Assembly: GCA_049472395.1 (NCBI GenBank)
Contig: JBLIRR010000001.1
Location: 62,001 to 126,000, forward strand
Reading direction: 5' to 3'
From: JBLIRR01 sp049472395
Lineage (GTDB): Bacteria > SZUA-182 > DTGQ01 > JBLIRR01
Length of the DNA stretch: 64,000 bases
This document shows positions 19,384 to 27,265 of the stretch, piece by piece. A model generated the notes under the pieces. It made no database searches. It saw only the letters and a program-made list of their open reading frames with translations, and was not told the DNA's origin. Position 1 is the stretch's first letter. Each line of letters opens with the position of its first letter. A program made the translations under genes and the position numbers.

Positions 19384-19428
19384 CGTGCCTCATCTTTAAG
19401 ATCCAAAGATGAGGCACGTCCTATTTTT
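19384..19428 (+). terminator. intrinsic terminator after the Pro-rich gene (bidirectional hairpin)
   Basis: A perfect 14-bp stem, CGTGCCTCATCTTT (19384-19397) with AAAGATGAGGCACG (19405-19418), a 7-nt loop, then TCCTATTTTT on the plus strand. It lies 15 nt after the stop codon. thrC ends convergently at 19439, so the hairpin may also stop thrC transcripts, although the minus-side T-run is poor. Confidence 0.85.
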
Positions 19429-19438
19429 GTAATCCCGG

Positions 19439-20848
19439 CTATTTCTTCTGAAGTCCCAGATAGTGTGCTATTTCTTCCGCTGAGGGAGGCAGGGAAATAG
19501 GTTTATTGACATATTCCTGGGTGGTTTCAATATTATATTCATCGTGCAAGGACGCATCGAAAAACCTCTGCTGAAAGCCGGCAAATTTTAGATGATGAGA
19601 GGTAGAATTCACCACCACTCTCTCGTCAGGTGAGATGAGTCCAACCTGGAGAGCTCTTTTAAGACCTGCTACTGATTCTCCCCCCTGTGTGCAGACGATG
19701 TGCCCTTCTCTATTGGTTAAAAGCATTGATTCCATTATTTCTTGCTCAGAGACTTGCACAGCGGCGAATTGCGTCTTAAAATAATTTTTAACGAGTTGGT
19801 TAACTCTGGGAAAAGATACCGGATCTCCAATCATTGCAGCCTGGGCAACACTAGGTTTTACTTTGGTGGGGATATAATCGCCCGTGCTGTACCATTTATA
19901 TACAGGGTCCGCATGCGAGCTTTGCACGCCGATTATCTTCGGCAATGTATCAATAATACCTAAATGGTAAAAATCCAAGAAACCTTGCATAATTGCAGTA
20001 ATATTACCGGCGTTCCCAATGGGAACAACTACTGCCAGATTATTCGTATCATAATCAAATTGCTGGGCAATCTCATATGAATAGGTTTTTTGCCCCATTA
20101 TCCGGAGACAATTTTTTGAATTGAGCAAAAACACTGCATACTTCTCTGAAAGCTCCTCAACAAGTTTCATACAATCATCAAATACCCCTGGTATCTCGAT
20201 AACCTTGGCGCCACTTCCCAGAGGTTGCGAAAGTTGCTGAGACGTTACTTTCCCTTCAGGAAGCAATACTACTGATTTTACTTTTTCATGATCAAGGTAT
20301 GCCAGATAAAGAGCTGCGGCGGCAGATGTGTCCCCTGTTGAAGCACATATTCCTAATAATTGATGAATATTTGCAGTATGCAAATAATAATTAATAAAGG
20401 ATACCACACTGGCCATTCCTCTGTCTTTGAAGCTGGCAGAAGGATTTAATCCATCATATTTAATAAAAAATTCAGTGCCGATTTTCTCTTTTAATGATTT
20501 ATTGGCAGCCACTATCGGAGTATGGCCTTCCCCAAGATACACAATTTTATCAAGTGGAATAAAGGGCAATATTAATTCATGATAAAGAAAAATCCCTTTT
20601 ATGCCTACCGGCTTGTTCAGAAGCTTTCGATAATCAAAAATCTTTTGCCACCTACTGCCAGGGCATGATTTTAATTTATCAAAATTGTTATCCTTAAGAT
20701 TAAGCAAACTTTTGCACGAGGGACAAATATAGAAAAATTGATCAAGGCTATATGTTTTTCCGCATCCGATGCATTCATACAGCATATCCGAGTGATGGTG
20801 CGGGATTAAATCTTTCTGCCATTCTTTTTCAAAATCTTTTAATTTCAT
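19439..20848 (-). CDS. thrC: threonine synthase with N-terminal zinc ribbon
   Basis: PLP enzyme converting O-phosphohomoserine to threonine. An N-terminal zinc ribbon (CIGC near residue 26 and CPSC about 15 residues on) precedes the fold-II PLP domain. The PLP lysine lies in NPSASFKDRGM. The glycine-rich phosphate loop is PIGNAGNI, and CASTGDTSAAAALYLA is the substrate loop. The 469 residues fit the longer threonine synthase class. A related cysteate synthase or other fold-II enzyme is possible but less likely, given the substrate-loop sequence. It has no neighbouring thr genes. Confidence 0.88.
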   Translation of the reverse strand: MKLKDFEKEWQKDLIPHHHSDMLYECIGCGKTYSLDQFFYICPSCKSLLNLKDNNFDKLKSCPGSRWQKIFDYRKLLNKPVGIKGIFLYHELILPFIPLDKIVYLGEGHTPIVAANKSLKEKIGTEFFIKYDGLNPSASFKDRGMASVVSFINYYLHTANIHQLLGICASTGDTSAAAALYLAYLDHEKVKSVVLLPEGKVTSQQLSQPLGSGAKVIEIPGVFDDCMKLVEELSEKYAVFLLNSKNCLRIMGQKTYSYEIAQQFDYDTNNLAVVVPIGNAGNITAIMQGFLDFYHLGIIDTLPKIIGVQSSHADPVYKWYSTGDYIPTKVKPSVAQAAMIGDPVSFPRVNQLVKNYFKTQFAAVQVSEQEIMESMLLTNREGHIVCTQGGESVAGLKRALQVGLISPDERVVVNSTSHHLKFAGFQQRFFDASLHDEYNIETTQEYVNKPISLPPSAEEIAHYLGLQKK

Positions 20849-21115
20849 AAGGTTGCCCTGTTTTCACCTTATCATTTCTTACATTCTGCAATTCTTTGAA
20901 CAATGGTTCCTGCCTTCTCTTTATGTATGCCTTCTTTATAGCATGAATTATAACATTTTTCAATAAAGGAGTGCCATGGACCCTTTATTGCTATTCTGAT
21001 TGTTCATTATATAGAGGTATATACATACTGTTTTTATCCGATACGCAACAGTATATTCATAAATTATCCACAAGAACATTTTCATACAAATATTGCTCAG
21101 AATTGCCACTCCAAG
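20849..21115. other. intergenic region between thrC and tRNA-Gly, with one inverted repeat
   Basis: About 270 nt without a gene. It holds an inverted repeat CAATAAAGG / CCTTTATTG (20961-20969 and 20982-20990) with a 12-nt loop centred on CCATGG. A T-run precedes rather than follows it on the plus strand, so it does not look like an intrinsic terminator. No T-box motif was seen upstream of thrC. Confidence 0.4.
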
Positions 21116-21144
21116 TTGACTATGAAAAATTTCTGGTATAGAAT
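21116..21144 (+). promoter_or_regulatory. sigma-70 promoter of tRNA-Gly
   Basis: TTGACT (21116-21121), 17 nt, TAGAAT (21139-21144), ending 15 nt before the tRNA 5' end. Spacing and match are good for a stable-RNA promoter. Confidence 0.65.
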
Positions 21145-21159
21145 GGGCTAAAGTAAAAA

Positions 21160-21231
21160 GCGGGCATAACTCAGTGGTAGAGTACTAGCTTCCCAAGCTG
21201 GGAGTCGCGGGTTCGAATCCCGTTGCCCGCT
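21160..21231 (+). tRNA. tRNA-Gly (anticodon CCC)
   Basis: A full cloverleaf is visible: acceptor GCGGGCA paired with TGCCCGC, a D-stem CTC/GAG with AGTGGTA loop, anticodon stem CTAGC/GCTGG around TTCCCAA (CCC at positions 34-36), and T-arm CGGG-TTCGAATC-CCG. The discriminator base is T and no CCA is encoded. It decodes GGG. Confidence 0.95.
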
Positions 21232-21297
21232 CTACTAAATTTTTATATATCAATAACTTATAATTTCTACTTACCTTAAAAATTGAGGCCCCAAAGA

Positions 21298-21321
21298 GGG
21301 CCCAGAAATTTTATTGGGCCC
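21298..21321 (+). terminator. possible hairpin terminator after tRNA-Gly
   Basis: GGGCCCA (21298-21304) and TGGGCCC (21315-21321) make a 7-bp G+C-rich stem with a 10-nt A/T loop. It lies 67 nt after the tRNA. No T-run follows, so the assignment is weak. Confidence 0.35.
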
Positions 21322-21401
21322 GATTTAAATAAAAAATAACATTCGATTTCTTCTTTTTTTAATAAATTAGCTACTGTTAACCTCTGGCTGTTACGGAGTA
21401 A

Positions 21402-21692
21402 TTAATCGAGAAAGTCATCAGTCGAAGAATTGAATGAACAAGTAAAGAATACACAAAGGGCGGCCGCTTCAGCCATTGCAGACGAGAAACGCCTTAAGCT
21501 TGAATTCGACGAAATTAGTCATCAGGTAGAGGAATGGGAAAAAAGGCCATTCTGGCCCTTGAATCTGGAGATGAAGATTTGGCAAAGGAAGGCCTATTAA
21601 AAAAAACAAGAGTCTAAACAAAAAGCCCTTATAAACAAACAAAGTTGGAAAACACAAAAATCAGCGACCGATCAGTTGAGGGTAAGGTTGAC
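21402..21692 (+). pseudogene. relic of a pspA/IM30-family gene, truncated and frameshifted
   Basis: Reading the plus strand in changing frames recovers a continuous PspA-like helix. It runs EKVIS (frame 1, about 21407-21421), then VEELNEQVKNTQRAAASAI and ADEKRLKLEFDEISHQVEEW (about 21420-21540). After a 1-nt loss near 21545 it reads AILALESGDEDLAKEGLLKK. After a 1-nt gain in the A-run near 21600 it reads QESKQKALINKQSWKTQK and then DQLRVRL. The order and spacing match the intact PspA at 33604 (ATEKRLGRRVEEV, DNLAREAISRRLTEE). The N-terminal third and the C-terminal part are missing, and similarity ends where the kinase gene's 3' end begins. It cannot give a protein as it stands. Confidence 0.75.
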
Positions 21693-23597
21693 CCCATTAT
21701 GGATAGTCAACTCATTCTGCAATTTCTCGATATGGTCTTCAAGGATTTGATTTGCATTGCTATTTTCAAAATTATCTTCAAATTTTTTTAGAACTGCATT
21801 GAGATTGATAGTGGCGATATAATGGTTTGCATATTCCTCCTGAATCCTTTGATAATTCGAAAATGCCGTTTTTAAGTTTGAATGCAAAGCAATCAGATTT
21901 TCCGTTTTATTCGTGTCTTTGGTATATTTCAGTTTCAGACTGACCGAGTCCATCTTATCTTTGATTTCATTTAAGCTGGTTGAGGCAAGATATTCCTGAA
22001 AGGTCTCAATGGTTTTTGCTGAATGAATCGCCAGCCAGACAATCTTCGATAGCCTTTCCGATTCAAGATCGTGCTGCCCTCTCTTAAGGCCATTCTTGAT
22101 GTTCAGCAACTTTAAAACAATATGTCCCAGAATCGTTTTCAAATTTCCATCCGACAATTCCCTAAGGGACCTGGCAAAATCCAAGTGTTCTCCATCTGTT
22201 TCACCTTGATGTGCTCTCCTTCCCGTCGGATGGATGATCGGTCTGGTCTTCGCTTTATAAACATAGATTAATAAGCCTTCACACATGATAAAGGGTAAAA
22301 AAAGGAGGAGAGATATAAAATTAAAACCGGTTATAGCCTTGAGTCCGATTGGCACTCTCAAAAGAATCAAACACAGGATGGTTGCCAAAAAATATACCCT
22401 GGGGATCTTAAAATGGGAAGAGAGCTTATTCGTCACAGAACACTCACATGGATAACCTGAAAGCTCATGATACAAATTCTCTGCTGCAGTTTTGTTTACG
22501 CCTCGAATAATGACTGCGGGCAGTGCTTTTAATGCCCAGTCAATCCTTTTCTCTGAAAGCGAGGAATCAATGCTGAGCAAAAATTGTTTAAGTTTATTTG
22601 TATCTTCACATTGATTGAGGATAACTGAGTATTTTCCTTTCTCAAAAACCTCCCCATAAAGCTTCCCGCAAATGTGGCAAAAGTTAAGGCCGGAAATCAT
22701 TTCACTTTTACAGCTTAAACAGAGAGCAGGAGTTCTTTTTTTTTCAACAAAAGCGTCACTATGCTCTTGTTTTTCTATGTCCCGAAATAATTCATAGGTG
22801 CTCTGATACCGATGATTAGAATCCGTCTTTAAGCATTTTAATATAACGGCATCCAGCCATTCCGGGATATCCTCTCGAATATCCAAAATCTTCTCAATCT
22901 TTCCTTGCATGTGAAGTGTCATAATGGCGGATAAGCTGGTTGCCCGGTATGGCGGCCTGCCTGTCAGGAATTCATAGAAGACAGATCCCAATGCATAGAT
23001 GTCGGAGCGCGGATCCGCATTCCTAATGGAGTGAAAAAGCTCAGGAGCCATATATTCAGGGGTCCCGATAACCGTCCCTGTCCTGGTCAGATCAGACATG
23101 GTATTCATCTTTGATATGCCGAAATCCAGAACCTTGATATCCAGAAGATCATTAATCAAAATGTTTTGTGGCTTTAAGTCCCTGTGCAGGATTCCTTTTT
23201 CATGGCACGCAGAAATCGTCGAAAGGATATTTTTTGCTATGATGAGAAAGCCAGTCATGTTCAATCTGCCGAATTTTTCCAGAAAGGCTTTTCCATCCAT
23301 ACCATTAAATGCCTCCATGGAAATGACATAAAAATCTTTGTCCTTGAAAAAATCATATATTTTGATGATATTCGGGTGGTTAAGACTCCGGATAATCTGG
23401 ACTTCACGGGCAAATCTTTGGACATTGACAGTGTCCCTTGCCAGAAAAGGATCCAGGACTTTTAATGCCACCTCTGTCTTGGTGTTAAAATCTAACGCCT
23501 TGTAAACACTTGAACTATGGCCCTGACCGATTTTGGACCAAATCATATATCTGTCTGAAATGATATAGTCTTTCGGTAGTAAATGGCAATTAATCAT
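21672..23597 (-). CDS. membrane Ser/Thr protein kinase with zinc ribbon (paralogue 1)
   Basis: A Hanks-type kinase of 641 residues. The kinase domain (about 10-275) is complete: VALKVL lysine, HRDLKPQN catalytic loop, LDFGISKM, and YMAPELF. A zinc ribbon follows (CLSC and CHIC around residues 290-310), then a small alpha/beta domain of the type ALKALPAVIIRGVNKTAAENL (about 320-390), two hydrophobic helices (about 398-440) and a helical, probably coiled-coil C-terminus to 641. The ATG overlaps the stop of the next kinase gene upstream by 4 nt (ATGA), so the two are co-translated. The two kinases share the whole architecture and are an old tandem duplication. There are no PASTA repeats. The substrate is unknown. 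Confidence 0.88.
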   Translation of the reverse strand: MINCHLLPKDYIISDRYMIWSKIGQGHSSSVYKALDFNTKTEVALKVLDPFLARDTVNVQRFAREVQIIRSLNHPNIIKIYDFFKDKDFYVISMEAFNGMDGKAFLEKFGRLNMTGFLIIAKNILSTISACHEKGILHRDLKPQNILINDLLDIKVLDFGISKMNTMSDLTRTGTVIGTPEYMAPELFHSIRNADPRSDIYALGSVFYEFLTGRPPYRATSLSAIMTLHMQGKIEKILDIREDIPEWLDAVILKCLKTDSNHRYQSTYELFRDIEKQEHSDAFVEKKRTPALCLSCKSEMISGLNFCHICGKLYGEVFEKGKYSVILNQCEDTNKLKQFLLSIDSSLSEKRIDWALKALPAVIIRGVNKTAAENLYHELSGYPCECSVTNKLSSHFKIPRVYFLATILCLILLRVPIGLKAITGFNFISLLLFLPFIMCEGLLIYVYKAKTRPIIHPTGRRAHQGETDGEHLDFARSLRELSDGNLKTILGHIVLKLLNIKNGLKRGQHDLESERLSKIVWLAIHSAKTIETFQEYLASTSLNEIKDKMDSVSLKLKYTKDTNKTENLIALHSNLKTAFSNYQRIQEEYANHYIATINLNAVLKKFEDNFENSNANQILEDHIEKLQNELTIHNGVNLTLN

Positions 23598-25567
23598 AAT
23601 GCCCTTTTGATTTCATGACTCGTTTCTCTTGCCACCTGCAGTTCTTTCTCAAGCTCTTTGACACAACCAAACAGATTTCCCACCTCCAAATCACTGGGGG
23701 ATGCATTGAGAACCAAAGACTTTCCGGCAAGCAGATTGAAGAGGAACTGGAGGTAAATGAATCGATTCATGATTTGAGAATATTTTTCTTCAATACGATT
23801 ATATTCGCATATTTGTTCTTTTAATGCATGATTTATTTGGTTATCGCTGTTTGGATAGTATTGATAGGTCAGATTAATAATATTCATTTTGGACAGAGAG
23901 GCATTCATCTCTTCTATCAGGTTTGCTAATGACACGATCGTTTTTACAAGGCCTTGCATTTTATCTTTCAGTTCCTGATTTAAATCCTTTGAAAAATTGG
24001 CTAATATTAAATATTTTTCAAAAAAAAGAGAGAGGGCTTGATTCATTTCCTCACTGCGTTCTTTTTTGAGTTCACCAGCCAGGGATTTGATCCATGCATG
24101 CGCCTGATTTAGTCTTTTTTGGATATCCTTAGCATCCTTTATCAATGGCGGACGTATCCTTTTGAACAGGGCCCTGGAAGAGGCAAAGGAGAAATATCCT
24201 AAGAGGGATATCATGAAAATTTGCGTCAGAAAAGAATGCCATGTTATACTCAAGCCCAAAAATCTCATGTCGTTAGGGCGAAACAATGGCAATGATAATC
24301 TAAGGACAAGTTCCAAAAATGCCAACACCATCTCAAACATGAGATAGCCCGACAATAATCCGAACCCAATATTGCCTAAAAACTGAGAAATTGAATTTTT
24401 CTCGATCTGGAGATGGATCTGATGTTTTAGGGCGCTTTTTTTTAGGATCTCAGCAGAAAAACGGTCAATTTTGGAAATCAGTCTGTTTTGGTTTCTTTTG
24501 GGCAGAGGGATTTTTATTTTAAGTATTTGTTTAAAAAAATCAGGCAGCTTTTGCCGCCCTTTTTCATCATTGCATACAAGGCTGAATTTCCCAGAATGAA
24601 AAATATCAAAATAATTAAATCCGCAATGGATACAAATCGGAAATTCTTCTATGGTCTCTTTTGAGCAGTTTAAACAGTTGGTTTTCGGTAATTTGGGGAG
24701 TGATTTGGATATGACCTTTTCGTTCTCAACATCAAATAGAATCTCATTGACACTTTGATATCGTTCACCCGGCTGCTTGGCAAGCATTTTTCGAATGACA
24801 TCCTGTAGCCATTCGGGGGCGTCTTTTCGATATTCCGCCATGTCAGGAACAGGACTATGCAAATGCTGATGAAACAATATAGCAATGGAATCACCTTGAA
24901 ACGGAAGTCTTCCTGTCAAAAGCTCAAAAAGGATAATCCCTAATGCATAGATATCCGTTCTTGGATCATAGGTATTTGTTGCGAAAAGCTCCGGCGCCAT
25001 ATATTCCGGCGTACCAATGGAAGTGCCAGTCTTTGTGAGATCACTGAGGCTTGTCATTCTCGCGATTCCAAAATCAAGCAATTTGACATGTCCGTCTTTG
25101 TCGATCATGATGTTTTGTGATTTTAGATCACGATGAATGACATCCCTGGAGTGACAAGCGGTTAATATATCAATGAGCTGCCGAAGTATGGAGAGGATCA
25201 CCTCGATTTTTACCGGATGACTGAGTTTGACATATTCCTTTAGAGACAGGCCATCGATATACTCCATAATCAGGCTTAAATGTCCCTCCGTATCGAATAG
25301 CTCATATATGGAAACAATTTTGGGATGCCCGATATGTCTTGTGATTTGAATCTCTCGCTTAAAGCGCTCGATACTGATTTCATCCGTATTGAGGTGTGGA
25401 TTGAGGACTTTGATGACAACCGTTGAATCTGTTTTACGATCAATGGCTTTGTATACCGTTGATGAAACACCTTCACCGATAAGGCTTATATCTTTAAATC
25501 TTGCGGAGCTCAGGATTTCAGAACCATTTTCTGTCATTATCTTTATAGATTCGTCCAAAAATGCCAT
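23594..25567 (-). CDS. membrane Ser/Thr protein kinase with zinc ribbon (paralogue 2)
   Basis: Second Hanks-type kinase, 657 residues from ATG 25567 (chosen because TGGAG lies 6 nt upstream; in-frame ATGs at 25573 and 25579 and a GTG at 25618 are alternatives). Kinase domain about 20-290: VVIKVL, HRDLKSQN, LDFGIARM, YMAPELF. A zinc ribbon (CLNC and CIHC, about 300-320) and the same small alpha/beta segment follow, then two or three hydrophobic helices (about 400-480) and a long helical tail. The start lies inside the 3' end of the upstream lipoprotein gene (about 50 nt overlap). The paralogue downstream is coupled by ATGA. Confidence 0.88.
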   Translation of the reverse strand: MAFLDESIKIMTENGSEILSSARFKDISLIGEGVSSTVYKAIDRKTDSTVVIKVLNPHLNTDEISIERFKREIQITRHIGHPKIVSIYELFDTEGHLSLIMEYIDGLSLKEYVKLSHPVKIEVILSILRQLIDILTACHSRDVIHRDLKSQNIMIDKDGHVKLLDFGIARMTSLSDLTKTGTSIGTPEYMAPELFATNTYDPRTDIYALGIILFELLTGRLPFQGDSIAILFHQHLHSPVPDMAEYRKDAPEWLQDVIRKMLAKQPGERYQSVNEILFDVENEKVISKSLPKLPKTNCLNCSKETIEEFPICIHCGFNYFDIFHSGKFSLVCNDEKGRQKLPDFFKQILKIKIPLPKRNQNRLISKIDRFSAEILKKSALKHQIHLQIEKNSISQFLGNIGFGLLSGYLMFEMVLAFLELVLRLSLPLFRPNDMRFLGLSITWHSFLTQIFMISLLGYFSFASSRALFKRIRPPLIKDAKDIQKRLNQAHAWIKSLAGELKKERSEEMNQALSLFFEKYLILANFSKDLNQELKDKMQGLVKTIVSLANLIEEMNASLSKMNIINLTYQYYPNSDNQINHALKEQICEYNRIEEKYSQIMNRFIYLQFLFNLLAGKSLVLNASPSDLEVGNLFGCVKELEKELQVARETSHEIKRAL

Positions 25568-26831
25568 AATCATCTCCATCCTGCCCCTCACTTTGCCACA
25601 CAACGATAAACCGACCATTCCCCAAATTTGCTACTGAGGGAGATTCTTGGTCATTTTCAATAAAAGAATTCACCCGGAATTCCTTGCCTTTTTTCTCGGC
25701 ATTTGAATCAAAGACCTGGCCAAATATACCTTTGTCAAAACGATATTGATTGTGGTGAATGATTTTTTTCCATGGTAATTTGGATTCCCTGAATATCGAT
25801 TCAGCCGAATTCTCTTGATTGAGACTCTCCCAAATAACGACAAATTTTCCATGTTTTAGATCTGTTACAGCAGGATTCCCTTGCGTGGATTTATTATAAG
25901 TATTCACCCTAAAGCCAGTTCCCAGTTTATTCCCATGGGAATCGAACAATTGACCGGAAACATTACAATTTCGCCCGCTTTCGCAGACCACAATAAAATT
26001 TTCATTATCCAAGCAAGCGATATCCGGGCGAGCATTTTCAGGTAATGCAAAAATAATAAATTCATTCCCGAGCTTCATCCCTTTCTCATCAAACAATTGC
26101 CCGATAATACTCCGACTCACTCCATTTTGACCATGACTCATCCATATCACAATAAAACCCCCATCTTTTGAACCAATTACTTTTGACCGGAATTGAACAT
26201 CTTTTCTATATGAGTTGACGCTGAACCAGCTTCCGATTTTTCTCCCTATCGCATCGAATCGTTGCCCATAGATGTCCCAACCTGATTTTTGGAGGCCTGA
26301 AAAGATATCCCAAACAACAACAAAACCGCCGTTATTCAGTGCAGCCACTGATGGCATGGCTACCAATGGATAAATAGAAGAATCAACAAATTGTAACCTA
26401 TTCCCCCTTCTATTTCCAATATCATCAAATACTTGTCCGAAACATCCGGTTCCTAAAGCTTCATTTTGATGCCCTATACTCTGCCAGACAATGACAAAAC
26501 CGCCATCCGATAGACCTGTCACCGAAGGGGAGCATTGATTTCCTAAGTCGTAGAGATTCACCTGAAACTCCTCTTTGACCTTCTTACCTATAGAATCAAA
26601 TATTTGACAAAATATCCCCGAGCCGGACCCATCTTGGCCTTCACTTCGCCAGACCACAACAAAACCACCTTTGGTTAATTTTGCGACACAGGGATTCCAT
26701 TGGCGATTCACTGCATAGGAATTAATCTGAAACTCACTGCTTTTCCCGTGAAATTCAAAGATCTTCTTGCATCCAATCAAAAGCATAGATATAACTAATA
26801 TAAAAATCCATCTTGCTTTCTTACAATTCAT
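25518..26831 (-). CDS. lipoprotein with repeated VVVW/GIFGQ beta-type repeats
   Basis: 437 residues from ATG 26831. This start is chosen because it gives a clean lipoprotein signal: MNCKKARW, hydrophobic core, lipobox LLIGC with Cys at residue 22. The rest is about seven imperfect repeats of roughly 50-55 residues with the pattern PxVxxLxxGGFVVVWxSxGQDGxxxGIFGQxFDxxGxKxGxEFxVNxY (shown here only as a pattern, x any residue). Such repeats are found in secreted and surface proteins and probably fold as beta-propeller blades. The protein should sit on the membrane outside the cytoplasm. It is the first gene of a three-gene operon with two membrane Ser/Thr kinases, so a sensory or partner role for them is plausible but is inference. 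Confidence 0.8.
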   Translation of the reverse strand: MNCKKARWIFILVISMLLIGCKKIFEFHGKSSEFQINSYAVNRQWNPCVAKLTKGGFVVVWRSEGQDGSGSGIFCQIFDSIGKKVKEEFQVNLYDLGNQCSPSVTGLSDGGFVIVWQSIGHQNEALGTGCFGQVFDDIGNRRGNRLQFVDSSIYPLVAMPSVAALNNGGFVVVWDIFSGLQKSGWDIYGQRFDAIGRKIGSWFSVNSYRKDVQFRSKVIGSKDGGFIVIWMSHGQNGVSRSIIGQLFDEKGMKLGNEFIIFALPENARPDIACLDNENFIVVCESGRNCNVSGQLFDSHGNKLGTGFRVNTYNKSTQGNPAVTDLKHGKFVVIWESLNQENSAESIFRESKLPWKKIIHHNQYRFDKGIFGQVFDSNAEKKGKEFRVNSFIENDQESPSVANLGNGRFIVVWQSEGQDGDDYGIFGRIYKDNDRKWF

Positions 26832-26921
26832 ACAATAACCTTTCAGATTTAAGCTTTCATGAGACGGCATTTCAGCCTGATATCATTGTAAAAATAAGCA
26901 ATTATTCTAATCTTGATTGTA

Positions 26922-26951
26922 ATTATATCACTATATTAACTTTTTCGTCAT
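26922..26951 (-). promoter_or_regulatory. candidate sigma-70 promoter of the lipoprotein-kinase operon
   Basis: On the minus strand ATGACG (26951-26946), 18 nt, TATAAT (26927-26922). The -10 is consensus and the -35 matches 4 of 6. It lies about 90 nt before ATG 26831. Confidence 0.4.
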
Positions 26952-27037
26952 ATTAATAAATATACATTATATAATAAATAGTTATATACGCTATTCCTAT
27001 ATCGGCTGACCGCATTTATCATCCATATTGAAATTTG

Positions 27038-27059
27038 ACTAATCGGATTGCCGATTAGT
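27038..27059. promoter_or_regulatory. 9-bp perfect palindrome in the divergent intergenic region
   Basis: ACTAATCGG (27038-27046) and CCGATTAGT (27051-27059) around ATTG. It lies in the 434-nt stretch between the divergent lipoprotein and HEAT genes, about 87 nt upstream of the candidate lipoprotein-operon promoter. No gene ends here, so it is not a terminator; an operator is possible. The rest of 26832-27265 shows nothing else I can support. Confidence 0.35.
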
Positions 27060-27265
27060 AACTATATTTTAAATGATCCGTTCAATAAAGAATGGTCATA
27101 GTTCACCGCAAACAACACAGAATTTAAAGATGTTGCGTTATGAACACATTTCTTTACTTTAGACGGATTTGATACCTTCAATAGAGTGAAAGGTTATCAT
27201 TTATGAAGGAGGGGATGTGTGTATGAATTTGATATTATTCCCTATATTGAAAAACGGAGAATGAA

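Noticed and set aside
20849..21159. T-box or threonine attenuator upstream of thrC
   Set aside because: No T-box core or threonine-rich leader frame is visible; only an unexplained inverted repeat.
21160..27265. Genomic island integrated at tRNA-Gly
   Set aside because: The tRNA 3' end is not repeated downstream as an attachment site and no integrase is present. The relic and kinase genes make an island plausible but not supported.
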